Shown: positions 50,204 to 58,412, numbered from the stretch's first letter. The stretch: 64,000 bases of DNA from Pseudomonas cichorii (GCF_015471405.1 NZ_BLVZ01000017.1:62001-126000), one strand, 5' to 3'. Program-made: numbers and translations. The notes: generated by a model from the sequence alone, not told the origin.

Positions 50204-51344
50204 TCCACATTAGCTCGGCACGATAGCCCGCGTCCACATCGGCGGCAGGCATCCACCTACCATATACTCTGGCAATCATTGTCCAGTCGCTATGGCCCAT
50301 CTGCTTGGCTACCCACATAGGGTGTTCGCCGGCTGAAAGCAGCATCGATGCGTATGTATGCCTCGTCTGATATGGGCGTCGATATCTAACTCCGGCCCTT
50401 TTCATGGCCGGCACCCACATCGTCTTGCGGATCGGTCCGTCACCGGCCCAGCGCTGTAATGTGCGTGGGTTCTGGAACACTTCGATATCAGCCAGGAACG
50501 TGTGTGCCTTCTGTGCCTTCAACGCTTCCATGGCTGGTCTGAGTAGCTTCACGGCACGCTTACCTGATGCTGTCTTGGTGACTTCCGCTGCACCCTTGGA
50601 GGCTTGGGTCATCGCCCGGCTGACCATCACTTCCTCCCGCAGCCAATCAATATCTCCCCACTCCAGGGCAACCAGCTCGCTGGTCCGCAGCCCTGTCCAT
50701 AAAGCGAATTGCACCAGGTTACGCGCTTGGCCGGTGAGCACCGCCAAGATTGCCTGCTGTTCTTCCGGACTGAACGGATCCACATCATCTTCCTTGGGTG
50801 GTGCCTCTTTCCTCGAGAACGTCCATCCGGCCAGCGGGTTAGTGCTGATCAACTCTTCATCGTCGACCGCGTCGCTCAGTGCCGAACGCAGGCAGCTCTG
50901 TATGTTGCTGAGCGTCTTGTTGCTTACTTCCAGCTTGGCCAGCCAGTCTTTCACGTCCTTGCGCTTCAGATCGACCATCATCATTTCACCCAAAGCGGGC
51001 TTCAGTCGTAGACGCACAATCTTCTCGTAGCCGTCGTATGAACTGCTCGACAGGTGGGGCTTTTTGCCTTCCAGCCACCGGGTCAGATACCCGGCCACCG
51101 TTTCCTGGCTTGCTTCGGGTGCAAACTTCGCCGCTCTGGGCGACCCGGGGAAAGTCACCGAGTAGTCGAACGTACCGATGGAGATCGCATGCTCAATAGC
51201 TGCCTTGTGCTGCTCGGCCTTTTTCAGGTTAGTGGGGGAGGGCTTGAGCGTGATGCGCTCGCGGCACCGGACGCCCCGATACATGAACGTGATTTCGATG
51301 CTCGTATCGGAGACCGCCCGAACTCCCCTCCCGCCTCTACCCAT
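50127..51344 (-). CDS. int: Prophage tyrosine integrase
   Basis: A 405-residue integrase with an N-terminal arm-binding domain of the DUF3596 type (GVRAVSDTSIEITFMYRGVR, then CRERI), a core-binding domain (about 75-170) and a catalytic domain with ALWTGLRTSELVALEW (first Arg), YQTRHTYASML (R-H-x-x-x) and QMGHSDWTMIARVYGRW (His, Tyr). It would join the phage to the ssrA site. The excisionase gene overlaps its start by 121 bp in another frame. Confidence 0.92.
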   Translation of the reverse strand: MGRGGRGVRAVSDTSIEITFMYRGVRCRERITLKPSPTNLKKAEQHKAAIEHAISIGTFDYSVTFPGSPRAAKFAPEASQETVAGYLTRWLEGKKPHLSSSSYDGYEKIVRLRLKPALGEMMMVDLKRKDVKDWLAKLEVSNKTLSNIQSCLRSALSDAVDDEELISTNPLAGWTFSRKEAPPKEDDVDPFSPEEQQAILAVLTGQARNLVQFALWTGLRTSELVALEWGDIDWLREEVMVSRAMTQASKGAAEVTKTASGKRAVKLLRPAMEALKAQKAHTFLADIEVFQNPRTLQRWAGDGPIRKTMWVPAMKRAGVRYRRPYQTRHTYASMLLSAGEHPMWVAKQMGHSDWTMIARVYGRWMPAADVDAGYRAELMWNDNTKEGSASVRPNETAPVGVRRTQ

Positions 51345-51499
51345 GACTCATATCCTTCCACGTCGATCAGCGTCCGGCCGTCCGGAGCCCTGTACCAAAT
51401 TTCACCAAGCCGCCAGATTCCATCACGGATTTTCGAGCGGATAGCGTCCTCGCTGTAGCCAGACTCGCTGGCAAATTTCCTGATGGTCATGTAACGCAT
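51224..51499 (-). CDS. xis: Excisionase-like protein
   Basis: The 91-residue product starts MRYMTIRKFASESGYSEDAI, then RSKIRDGIW, EIWYRAPDGRTLIDVEGYESWV, the layout of small winged-helix phage excisionases (DUF1233/Xis). The tail is low-complexity Ser/Arg and lies inside the integrase gene in another frame. It stands immediately before the integrase, as in lambda. It would direct the integrase toward excision. Confidence 0.78.
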   Translation of the reverse strand: MRYMTIRKFASESGYSEDAIRSKIRDGIWRLGEIWYRAPDGRTLIDVEGYESWVEAGGEFGRSPIRASKSRSCIGASGAASASRSSPPPLT

Positions 51500-51556
51500 T
51501 GGCTCTACTCCTGACTCGTCAGGTTCTGGATTTCACGAAAATCTGTCACGGCAGGT

Positions 51557-52255
51557 TCAAGAGCCATTTCGGGGCACCTCGATCTTGCGTTTAACCACGC
51601 GACTGCCCTGGGCGTCATGCACGGTTAGCGGAGAGCTCTGGCGGGCCATGGTGCCGTCAGATTGCTGGTGGTAGACCGGGATGCCGTATAGAGGCCCGCC
51701 GGGCGCAGTTGGATCTGGCATCAGCTCTGGCTTGCGCCTGAACAGGTCCACCTGCATTTCCAGAAACACCTGGAAGAACGTGCCTTCCTTCCAATCGGCT
51801 GGGTGTCGGCCCGAGCGTTGGCGGGCGCTGTCCTCCATCCCGACGATGAAGGCTGCTGTCGAGATTGCTCGGCTCTTGTCCTCGGCCCACTTCAACACTT
51901 CAGGGCGATGCACGGGGTTGACCTCCAGAACGTCGCAGACGCCATCGAAGCCGTATTTCTCTGTCAGGGCTTCGTCGCTCTGGTACAACCACTTGCCGAT
52001 CTCCAGCAGACCGGTGCGGAACCCATCGCGGGACTGTCTCTGGAGGTCTTTCGCTATTTCCAAGCGGCGTTGGGTGAAGGGCAGTCCGGCCTCAGCCTTC
52101 TTGACCTCTTCGCGGAAGAAGGCTTGGACGGCTTCCCGATCCTGTAGTGATTGGCGCACTAGCCGACGAGCCAGGATCAGTTGGCTGCGCAGGCTCAGGT
52201 GCTGGAGCTTGCTCAGGTCGTGCAGGCGTTGATAATGCTCAGGCTTCATGCGCAT
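51557..52255 (-). CDS. Phage hypothetical protein of the leftward early operon
   Basis: I start at the ATG giving MRMKPEHYQRLHDLSKLQHL, preceded by GGAGG; the longer open frame is not supported. The 232-residue protein is helical, with basic heads (SQLILARRLVRQSL, RRLEIAKDLQRQSRDGF) and no domain I can name. It overlaps the end of the next gene upstream by 10 bp, so it belongs to the leftward operon. Similar proteins occur in Pseudomonas phages (from memory). Confidence 0.6.
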   Translation of the reverse strand: MRMKPEHYQRLHDLSKLQHLSLRSQLILARRLVRQSLQDREAVQAFFREEVKKAEAGLPFTQRRLEIAKDLQRQSRDGFRTGLLEIGKWLYQSDEALTEKYGFDGVCDVLEVNPVHRPEVLKWAEDKSRAISTAAFIVGMEDSARQRSGRHPADWKEGTFFQVFLEMQVDLFRRKPELMPDPTAPGGPLYGIPVYHQQSDGTMARQSSPLTVHDAQGSRVVKRKIEVPRNGS

Positions 52256-52635
52256 GGCAGAACCTCCAATTCTGTCCCGGGGACAGGTTTGGTTGACAGA
52301 TCGCCTGATCCGCAAGGAACTTTGGTTGACAAAACACCGGATTCGCCATGAACGGCAGACGCCAGCACTTGGATCACCGACTGAACTCCCGCCACGTAGC
52401 TTGCTGGTTTTCCTGCCGCTGCACCTGCCAGGCGCTCGATCACCTTCGCGGCCGGTTCGGATTTCAGGGATGCGACCATATCGACGGTCCAAGCTCGGCC
52501 TTCCAGAAAAAGGTGTCGACTGATTGGGCCGGTGGGCGTGCTAATTTTTGGCACCGCCGACGTAGGCGTTTTTGGAGGCTGGCCAGCCTTGTGCAGGCGG
52601 GCGTGCTCCACTGCTTGTTCAGCGAGACTGCTCAT
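52246..52635 (-). CDS. Phage hypothetical protein
   Basis: A 129-residue protein with a Pro/Thr/Ser-rich N-terminal third and a short ordered middle (WTVDMVASLKSEPAAKVIER). I do not recognise it. It begins inside the stop codon of the 54-residue gene upstream (ATGA) and overlaps the next gene by 10 bp, so coupling supports it. Confidence 0.5.
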   Translation of the reverse strand: MSSLAEQAVEHARLHKAGQPPKTPTSAVPKISTPTGPISRHLFLEGRAWTVDMVASLKSEPAAKVIERLAGAAAGKPASYVAGVQSVIQVLASAVHGESGVLSTKVPCGSGDLSTKPVPGTELEVLPCA

Positions 52636-52796
52636 CGCGCGCCTCCCTTGAAGTGATCAGCCAGCACCCGCCGCCCATCCAGGCCGCAAGTGGCAGAAAG
52701 GCTCAGCACTTCACCAAAGGTTGTTTCTCGGCGCTGCAACAGCTCGTACAGCGCGACCAATGCCTGCCCTACCTGGCCGTTACGGTGACGGTTCAT
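52632..52796 (-). CDS. 54-residue phage protein
   Basis: The ATG lies inside the stop region of the DUF1566 gene (ATGA overlap) and the frame ends inside the start of the next gene (again ATGA). The product has 54 residues, MNRHRNGQVGQALVALYELL, then QRRETTFGEVLSLSATCGLD and a short tail. The double coupling and helical sequence make a real gene likely. The family is unknown. Confidence 0.55.
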   Translation of the reverse strand: MNRHRNGQVGQALVALYELLQRRETTFGEVLSLSATCGLDGRRVLADHFKGGAR

Positions 52797-53533
52797 GCAC
52801 GATTCTCCCCGGCAATAGCCGCCAACTGGATCAGCAGATCCTGCGTGCGCCCGTAGAAGCGCCCGGTGTCCTCGTTGATGAACTGGCCAAGAACCTCGGC
52901 CACCGCCGGGCTCGCGGTGATTCCGCCCAGGCTGGTGACGGCTGCGCTCACAGCAGCATCGGTTGCTGGCTCATGCACGAAGCAGCTCGCCTTGATCGCC
53001 AGTGTCTTGACCGGGCGGACCATCTTCATGTCCTTGCCCCAGTTTGTAGTTGGCGTGCACCAAGGCCTCATGGTCAGATTCCATGCGGAGCCAGCGGAGT
53101 TAGCGGTGCTGGACCAGTAGCCGTGCATGCAGGCGAGAGATTGCTTGGCATCGGTATCGTGGCTGTAATCCCACTCTTTGAGCTGCAACAGCGTTGTGCG
53201 CATGGCTTCGAGCTGGCGAATCGACGGAATGTGCCAGCATCCGGTTCCGCGAATGATCATCCGCAGGACTTTCTGGGCAATCGCGCTACCCGCTTCAGCC
53301 ATGGCGTGGGTATTCAAAAGCCCGTCATCGAAGGACTTTGCGCCACTGATACTGGGCCTTGGCCCGGTGCGATCCCACCACTGGGCTTCAACCTGAAAGT
53401 CTCGGCCGGCATCGATCAGCGCATGCTCGACCCCGTCGAAGAAAACTCTGCCAGCGTAGAAACCGCCGTCAAGAGGCTGGCCAATGGCGGGCAGGGCGGC
53501 AGGGGAAATGGCGCGACGCTTCAAGGCTTGCAT
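52793..53533 (-). CDS. DUF1566 (Lcl C-terminal-like) domain protein
   Basis: The 246-residue product has a DUF1566 domain (about 15-180), with the usual WHIPSIRQLEAM (W-x-x-P-x-x-x-E-L type) and GYWSSTANSAGSAWNLTM marks. These domains are thought to bind ligands or surfaces, and are common in Pseudomonas prophages near the repressor. It has no signal peptide, so a surface role is unlikely. Its start lies inside the end of the Arc-type gene. Confidence 0.72.
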   Translation of the reverse strand: MQALKRRAISPAALPAIGQPLDGGFYAGRVFFDGVEHALIDAGRDFQVEAQWWDRTGPRPSISGAKSFDDGLLNTHAMAEAGSAIAQKVLRMIIRGTGCWHIPSIRQLEAMRTTLLQLKEWDYSHDTDAKQSLACMHGYWSSTANSAGSAWNLTMRPWCTPTTNWGKDMKMVRPVKTLAIKASCFVHEPATDAAVSAAVTSLGGITASPAVAEVLGQFINEDTGRFYGRTQDLLIQLAAIAGENRA

Positions 53534-54162
53534 GGTTCGGCCTCCAACACATCAAGGCGAATTGCGTCGTCGACCTCTTTGTCCAGCTCGGCACCGGTGA
53601 AGTAGGTATCTCCGCGCAGGACCATCAGGTCACTGTCGACATCTTCGATACAATCACGATCACGTAACCAGCGGTATCGGCGTGCATCGGCGGCCATACG
53701 GGCGTGCTCGTCCATGTCGAACTCACGCAAGAATGCTGGTTCGCCCTTGTCCGCCATGTAGCGCAGCGCGTCGTTGATATCGCTGAACTTCAGATCACCC
53801 TCGACCACAACATGGCGGAAAGCGACCGAGCAGAAGTCCAGCACCTGGGCGTCACTCCAGTTGGCAGGAATAACTTTTGGAATATTCTGTGGTTGGCTTT
53901 GTGCTTGGTTGACGCTTTCGCCTTCTTGGGCAATTTGGTTGACGCGATCTGCGTCAACCATCGCCAGACGCTGCTCAAGCGCATCAAGCAACAGATCCTG
54001 ACGACGCTGACCGTCCATGAACTGGCGCACCGACCGGATGAAGATCGAGTTCATGCTGGTCGACTGCTCTACTGCAATAGCGTCCACCTCATCACGCAAA
54101 CCCTCAGGGAGGCGAACAACAAACTTTTCGGCGGTTCTGCTGTTAAAAATTACGTCACTCAT
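53521..54162 (-). CDS. Arc-family DNA-binding protein
   Basis: The 213-residue protein has an N-terminal ribbon-helix-helix of the Arc type (SRTAEKFVVRLPEGLRDEVD, then VEQSTSMNSIFIRSVRQFM, residues 8-50), a Gln-rich linker and a C-terminal part with LRYMADKGEPAFLREFDMDE and a repeat-like YRWLRDRDCIED. It probably acts as an early regulator of the prophage, similar in place to Arc/Mnt proteins. It overlaps the DUF1566 gene by 13 bp. Confidence 0.75.
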   Translation of the reverse strand: MSDVIFNSRTAEKFVVRLPEGLRDEVDAIAVEQSTSMNSIFIRSVRQFMDGQRRQDLLLDALEQRLAMVDADRVNQIAQEGESVNQAQSQPQNIPKVIPANWSDAQVLDFCSVAFRHVVVEGDLKFSDINDALRYMADKGEPAFLREFDMDEHARMAADARRYRWLRDRDCIEDVDSDLMVLRGDTYFTGAELDKEVDDAIRLDVLEAEPCKP

Positions 54163-54226
54163 ATCTTTCTCCAGGCAAGCCGATGGCCTGCCGCGATTGT
54201 TGGCTTTCGCAAATTTCAGGGTTGGG

Positions 54227-54604
54227 TTATGCCGTCAGTGCTGCTTCGGCTCGCCGGACAGCGACTCGGTATTCGATCTTCTTCTCGCTACTGCCACGAC
54301 GAACTCTGGCCATGGGATCATCAGCAAGCGCACCGTGAGCGGCCAGCAGGATGGCGAGGGCGGCAGCGGGGGATATCAGGCCGCGACGCATGGCCTCGGC
54401 TACTAAAGCCGAACGTTTATAGACCTGCAGCTTGTGCATAACAGATTCGATGCGACCTTTGACGGACCGTGGCGAGAGTCCATCGCGTTGGGCGATCTGT
54501 TTGTCAGTGCAGCCCGAGGCTACAGCTAGGAGGCACGCGAGCTCACGCTCGGCAAGCCCATTACCGAGTGCGCCCTGCCAGTGGCCGCAGATGACAAAAT
54601 TCAT
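54227..54604 (-). CDS. LuxR-type helix-turn-helix regulator of the prophage
   Basis: I take MNFVICGHWQGA as start (54604; 125 residues), although upstream ATGs at 54619 and 54640 are in frame. The LuxR/GerE-type DNA-binding helix-turn-helix is clear: LAERELACLLAVASGCTDKQ, IAQRDGLSPRSVKGRIESVM, HKLQVYKR. There is no receiver or ligand domain. It is the first gene of the leftward operon and has repressor-type operators just upstream, so CI or Cro probably controls it. Confidence 0.75.
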   Translation of the reverse strand: MNFVICGHWQGALGNGLAERELACLLAVASGCTDKQIAQRDGLSPRSVKGRIESVMHKLQVYKRSALVAEAMRRGLISPAAALAILLAAHGALADDPMARVRRGSSEKKIEYRVAVRRAEAALTA

Positions 54605-54643
54605 GATGGGTTGCTCCATGCTTTCAAGAAGATGGGGCAATAG

Positions 54644-54686
54644 TGCTTGCGGGATTATTTCTTGTCAATGCCTGCGGGATTATTTT
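54644..54686. promoter_or_regulatory. Two repressor operator repeats upstream of the LuxR-type gene
   Basis: TGCTTGCGGGATTATTT (54644) and TGCCTGCGGGATTATTT (54669) are near-identical direct repeats, 25 bp apart, at the end of the CI gene. They share the TGCC-x-GCGGGATT half-site with the operators between CI and Cro (55486-55520). Confidence 0.6.
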
Positions 54687-55449
54687 ACAGCCCCGGTATT
54701 TTCGCATCCACGACACGCCCGAATATTTCCCAATCTCCGTCCAGCTCTACGGTCTTGAAGGATGGATTGAGAGGTGCCAGAAACTCGTATCCTGCATCGT
54801 AAAGGTACTGCTTGAAAGTCTTTTCGCCGTCGCGGTGGATTGCCACATAGTACTTGCCACTTATGAGATCGAAGCCTTCTGGCCTGACCAAGATCAGCGT
54901 TCCCTCGGGGAAGCTTGGCGATCCCAGGCCTGTCATGGAAGGCCCTTTTACCTCAAGCCAGTAGCCAAACTCACCGGCATTTTCCGTTGATTCTAAATAT
55001 TCGATGGCATTTGGCGAGCTGATGTTGTCGGGAGATTCCGCTCTATTCCCAGCGGCGATCCAGCTAATCAAAGGGTACTTCCTTGCTTTGCGCCACGGCT
55101 GAAGTGTATGTGAAACGTTGGCGTGATCCTCTCGCATAGACTTTCCGTGCTCCACCGCCTCTATAGTCCACTGCTGATCTATTGCCGCCGCCACAGTGTG
55201 CATTTCTTGCGCGAGTCTTGGACTGAACGCCGAGACAGAGACCCCAAGAAGCTTTGCTACACGCGCAGCAAAATCCATGTTCAAGGCATTCCGGCCATTC
55301 AGGTAATGGCTGAAAGAGCCCTGATTCATTCCAAGGGCTTCAGCGGCTTTCTCCTGGGTAAGCCCCAGCATGAATTGCTTCTCTTTGAACAAACTTTTGA
55401 GAAGTTCGCATTCATGCGCCAATTCTGGGGTAAGCGGTTTCTTTTTCAT
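54685..55449 (-). CDS. CI-like phage repressor with S24 peptidase domain
   Basis: The start is MKKKPLTPELAHECELLKSL (254 residues). An XRE helix-turn-helix (about 20-75: LGLTQEKAAEALGMNQGSFS, LNGRNALNMDFAARVA) is followed by an S24/LexA-like domain (about 125-250) with the catalytic Ser in EVKGPSMTGLGSPSF and the Lys later in GEKTFKQY. Such repressors keep lysogeny and cleave themselves in the SOS response. Operators lie both before it and at its 3' end. Confidence 0.9.
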   Translation of the reverse strand: MKKKPLTPELAHECELLKSLFKEKQFMLGLTQEKAAEALGMNQGSFSHYLNGRNALNMDFAARVAKLLGVSVSAFSPRLAQEMHTVAAAIDQQWTIEAVEHGKSMREDHANVSHTLQPWRKARKYPLISWIAAGNRAESPDNISSPNAIEYLESTENAGEFGYWLEVKGPSMTGLGSPSFPEGTLILVRPEGFDLISGKYYVAIHRDGEKTFKQYLYDAGYEFLAPLNPSFKTVELDGDWEIFGRVVDAKIPGL

Positions 55450-55485
55450 GAGCAAACTCTATGTCCGGCGGCAATTAACATCAAA

Positions 55486-55520
55486 TGCCGCAGGGATTGA
55501 CATTTAAAATCCCGCTGGCA
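55486..55520. promoter_or_regulatory. CI/Cro operator and rightward promoter
   Basis: TGCCGCAGGGATT (55486) faces AATCCCGCTGGCA (55508), matching at 11 of 13 positions as an inverted pair. A TTGACA (55497-55502) with TATTGT about 19 bp later overlaps them, giving a rightward promoter toward the Cro gene. Confidence 0.6.
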
Positions 55521-55549
55521 CTATTGTATTAGGCCAAAGCTACGGAGTA

Positions 55550-55843
55550 ATGATTGTGCACCGCACCCCGCTCGCAGAGTTCGCTGCTAAACGGCATGCA
55601 TGGACGGCCCGCCTACTCGGAATGAGTCAAGGCGCGCTAAGTAAAGCTATCCGCGAAGGGCGGGAGATCTACGTCGTGGCGCTTCCCGACGGATCCATCA
55701 CAGCCATTGAGGAGCGCCCATTTCCCAGCCAGAAGCGCGACGAGAAGCTGAGCGAATACACAAATAATAGTCCCTCAGGATCTATCAAGTCAGGTGCAAA
55801 AGTACCTGTTTGCCTATCCAGCACCACACAGGCCTCTCCATGA
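55550..55843 (+). CDS. Cro-like regulator
   Basis: A 97-residue protein divergent from the repressor. Residues 5-50 contain a short helix-turn-helix of the YdaS/Cro type (AEFAAKRHAWTARLLGMSQG, ALSKAIREGREIYVVALPDG). The tail is Ser/Thr-rich with no fold. It is the first gene of the rightward early operon and probably turns CI off. A GGAG ribosome site lies before the start. Confidence 0.75.
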   Translation: MIVHRTPLAEFAAKRHAWTARLLGMSQGALSKAIREGREIYVVALPDGSITAIEERPFPSQKRDEKLSEYTNNSPSGSIKSGAKVPVCLSSTTQASP

Positions 55844-55975
55844 GCGCCTGCTTCCGGTTTTTGCTGAGCGGCTGACTTTTCAGCAGCCCACAAAAAAGCC
55901 CGACCTAAGTCGAGCTTCTTGGTCAGCAACCGCGCCAACGGTTGCTGCGGATTCACTTTGTCTCGAGAAAGAAAA

Positions 55976-56290
55976 ATGAAAGCTAAAAATACTACAGGAC
56001 AGAACCAGGCACAACTCCCCACCCTCAAGTCATGGGGATTCGGAGGCCAAGATAACGATCTACTGCAGGTCGCGGGGGGCGCTGATTTTGAGGCTGCCGT
56101 ATCTATGGCTGCTGATTTGGTTGTCGGCGTGGAGGGGCTGCTCGGCCGCCTGGACTACGCCGTTAATCACCTCGAGCCATCACCAACGCTGGGCGAGCTT
56201 CGCGCACTAGCCCTTATCTCCGGTGCCGCCGGGGCGCTACTCAGCTCTGCACGCAGCGCTCTGATCAATGCGCGGGAGACTGATCAATGA
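55976..56290 (+). CDS. DUF3077-like small phage protein, first of three
   Basis: The start is MKAKNTTGQNQAQLPTLKSW (104 residues); the open frame upstream is not coding. The core VAGGADFEAAVSMAADLVVG, then a second helix LISGAAGALLSSARSALINA, matches the Pseudomonas DUF3077 family. Function unknown. The next gene starts in its stop codon (ATGA). Confidence 0.65.
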   Translation: MKAKNTTGQNQAQLPTLKSWGFGGQDNDLLQVAGGADFEAAVSMAADLVVGVEGLLGRLDYAVNHLEPSPTLGELRALALISGAAGALLSSARSALINARETDQ

Positions 56291-56529
56291 GCTTGTCATC
56301 AAAAGAAGCAACTCGCCTGCATCATGCAGGGCTGGCTTTGTTTGCCCTCACACGAGTGCTCCGCGAAAACATTGATTTCATCGGCATGCCCGGTGGCGCG
56401 CCGTTGAGTGTGAGAGACCAGCACGGATTGCTGCTGGCTGCCGAGCATATCTCCGAAGAGATTTATGCGCATCTCGAAAATCAGGCTGCTGATCTGCGGG
56501 GTAGTGCCGAAGTTGGTGGCAGCCAATGA
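56287..56529 (+). CDS. Small helical phage protein
   Basis: An 80-residue helical protein, coupled by ATGA to both neighbours. The pattern (VRDQHGLLLAAEHISEEIYA) resembles the C-terminal helix of DUF3077-type proteins without the first half. No function is known. Confidence 0.6.
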   Translation: MSLSSKEATRLHHAGLALFALTRVLRENIDFIGMPGGAPLSVRDQHGLLLAAEHISEEIYAHLENQAADLRGSAEVGGSQ

Positions 56530-56801
56530 AAGCCCATATCCGTACTGTTGAACTCCCGTACTGCGTGCGTGGTGAGCAATTCCTGTTCACTGTTGCTGGT
56601 GATGTTTCTGTTGTAGAAGCGCTCAACGCTGCGACAGATCGCATTGAGTCAGTGGTTAACGTTTTGAAAGACTTGAGGAGCGTCGATGCCGTCTCCGAGC
56701 AGGCAACCCTTGCGTTTTATGCCGCCGAATCGGCTCTGGCTTTGGTTTACGCAAGCCAGGCAGGTGCTGAGGCGGCAACAGAAAAGGGAGGTGCGGCATG
56801 A
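56526..56801 (+). CDS. DUF3077-like small phage protein, second copy
   Basis: A 91-residue protein with the DUF3077 core FTVAGDVSVVEALNAATDRI and the second helix TLAFYAAESALALVYASQAG. It is a paralogue of the gene at 55976. Coupled by ATGA overlaps on both sides, so translated as part of the chain. Function unknown. Confidence 0.65.
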   Translation: MKAHIRTVELPYCVRGEQFLFTVAGDVSVVEALNAATDRIESVVNVLKDLRSVDAVSEQATLAFYAAESALALVYASQAGAEAATEKGGAA

Positions 56802-57085
56802 GCAAGTCCCCTCACCAATTGATAGCCGAAGATGCTCTCTCTGAGCTTTCGGTAACCCGATCTGTTCTGCAGCAGATGTGCGCCTTGTTTGAGTCTGCCA
56901 AGCCGCATTGTGCGGAGCATTCGCTATGCCGCCGTCTCTTGGACCTTGGGTATTTCACCTGCGAAAGCATGGGCTCCAATGCTGAGAGCGCAGAGGAAAG
57001 GCTTGAGGCCCGCCTGACTGAACTGGCCGCGCCACAAAACGCCGACCTCGCAAATCGTGGCGCGGAAAAGGAGGGCGATCAATGA
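56798..57085 (+). CDS. Small phage protein
   Basis: A 95-residue protein with helices LIAEDALSELSVTRSVLQQM and SMGSNAESAEERLEARLTEL, and four Cys. It is similar in size and layout to its DUF3077-like neighbours but lacks the clear core. ATGA couples it to the genes before and after. Confidence 0.6.
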   Translation: MSKSPHQLIAEDALSELSVTRSVLQQMCALFESAKPHCAEHSLCRRLLDLGYFTCESMGSNAESAEERLEARLTELAAPQNADLANRGAEKEGDQ

Positions 57086-57807
57086 ATCTGATCACCAACA
57101 ACGCCCCAACTATGTCATCCCAAGAAATCGCCGATCTGGTCGGCTCCCGCCACGACAATGTGAAGATCGCGATTGACCGGCTTGTGGCCAGAGGCGTGAT
57201 TTCCCAACCTGCAATGCAGGGTGGCCCTAAGTCCGGTAACGGCGTCGTTGTTCAGGAATATCTGGTCAACAAGCGAGACAGCTTCATCGTCGTAGCTCAG
57301 CTCTCGCCTGAGTTCACCGCTGCCTTGGTGGACCGCTGGCAGGAACTGGAAGAGAAAGCCTCTCGCCCCATGACCCCAGCCGAGCTTATTGCAGCCAGCG
57401 CCAACCAACTGGTGCAGATCGAACGCCAGCAGGCCGAGCAGAAACAGGCGCTGGCGCGGGTCGAAAGCCGAACCGCACGACTGGAGCAGATCCGCTATAT
57501 GGATTCCGTGCCCAGTGGATTCGAGACCATCACCAACATTCGCGACCGGATCAACCGGCGTCACGGCTTGCCGCCTTGGGTGATCAACGCCGTTATGCGC
57601 GAGGTGACTGGCGCGCCACTTCCATTCGCGATGGTACGCAGCAAGCACGCCGATGATGGTGGGCAGCCCTTCGCTATATGGCCCAAACCGGCCATCACCC
57701 AGCGCTTTGACCGGTTCGTGAGCGAATGCACCTACGAGACCAGTGAGCGCGCCACCCACCCGGAAATCCCCCAAGGACGGTTCAAGATCAAGCCGAGGCT
57801 CGCATGA
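57082..57807 (+). CDS. Rha-family phage regulatory protein
   Basis: The 241-residue protein has an N-terminal Rha domain (about 8-95: MSSQEIADLVGSRHDNVKIA, EYLVNKRDSFIVVAQLSPEF, TAALVDRWQELE), a coiled-coil linker (about 100-140) and a C-terminal domain with MDSVPSGFETITNIRDRINR. Rha proteins are winged-helix regulators in lambdoid phages, some of which block growth in hosts lacking IHF. ATGA overlaps on both sides. Confidence 0.82.
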   Translation: MNLITNNAPTMSSQEIADLVGSRHDNVKIAIDRLVARGVISQPAMQGGPKSGNGVVVQEYLVNKRDSFIVVAQLSPEFTAALVDRWQELEEKASRPMTPAELIAASANQLVQIERQQAEQKQALARVESRTARLEQIRYMDSVPSGFETITNIRDRINRRHGLPPWVINAVMREVTGAPLPFAMVRSKHADDGGQPFAIWPKPAITQRFDRFVSECTYETSERATHPEIPQGRFKIKPRLA

Positions 57808-58181
57808 GCAAGAAACCAACCCATCAGCAGCTTGTTGAGCGCGTGGCAGCCCTGAGTGTTGACTGGTACCACGCTCAGGCACTCGTCCGGGATGTACGGC
57901 AGTTGCTCAACAACGAGTATCAGCAGTTTTTCCGTGCGCACGGTGAGCCTGAGCCGAACTTTCGCCGAATCAACCCTGACGACCCGGCTTATGCGCCAGT
58001 CATCAACTTCACCAGCCAGACCTACGAGCAATTGCAGAAGGCCAAGCGTGCGAAGGGTAGCGCAAAGCGCCGCCTTGAGACTGCGGTGCGTGCGCTGATG
58101 TCCGCCACTGGTGACACAGTGAAAGCACCGATGCCGGTAGCGGCCAGGCGCACCACCGCCTGCGGGGAGACGCTGCAATGA
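57804..58181 (+). CDS. Phage hypothetical protein
   Basis: A 125-residue protein, helical with a basic end (KRAKGSAKRRLETAVRALMS). It begins inside the Rha stop codon. I do not recognise the family. Confidence 0.6.
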   Translation: MSKKPTHQQLVERVAALSVDWYHAQALVRDVRQLLNNEYQQFFRAHGEPEPNFRRINPDDPAYAPVINFTSQTYEQLQKAKRAKGSAKRRLETAVRALMSATGDTVKAPMPVAARRTTACGETLQ

Positions 58182-58202
58182 ACAGACCGTCTACCCCCCC
58201 CC

Positions 58203-58409
58203 ATGCGCCCCAGCAGCACGCTGGAGCTTCAATCTTCGCTGGCCCTTGGCCGAGGCTATGCCAGTTTCCGACATCTGCCGGAGCGCGAGCGCTGGGAGAT
58301 TTGCTCGCTCGCCAAGACTGGTCGGCTGGCGCTGGAAGACAGGGGCGTGACCATGCTTGAACCCTATGACGACTTCGTCTGGTGTGTATGCAATGAGTTG
58401 GAGATTTGA
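58203..58409 (+). CDS. Small phage protein preceded by a C9 tract
   Basis: The 68-residue frame (MRPSSTLELQSSLALGRGYA and on) is plausible protein. An ATG that overlaps the previous stop (58178) is one frame away; with one C fewer in the run of nine C at 58194-58202, that start would read straight into this frame. The coupling pattern of this operon favours 58178 as the natural start. Either the tract shifts or the gene starts at 58203. Confidence 0.55.
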   Translation: MRPSSTLELQSSLALGRGYASFRHLPERERWEICSLAKTGRLALEDRGVTMLEPYDDFVWCVCNELEI

Positions 58410-58412
58410 CCT

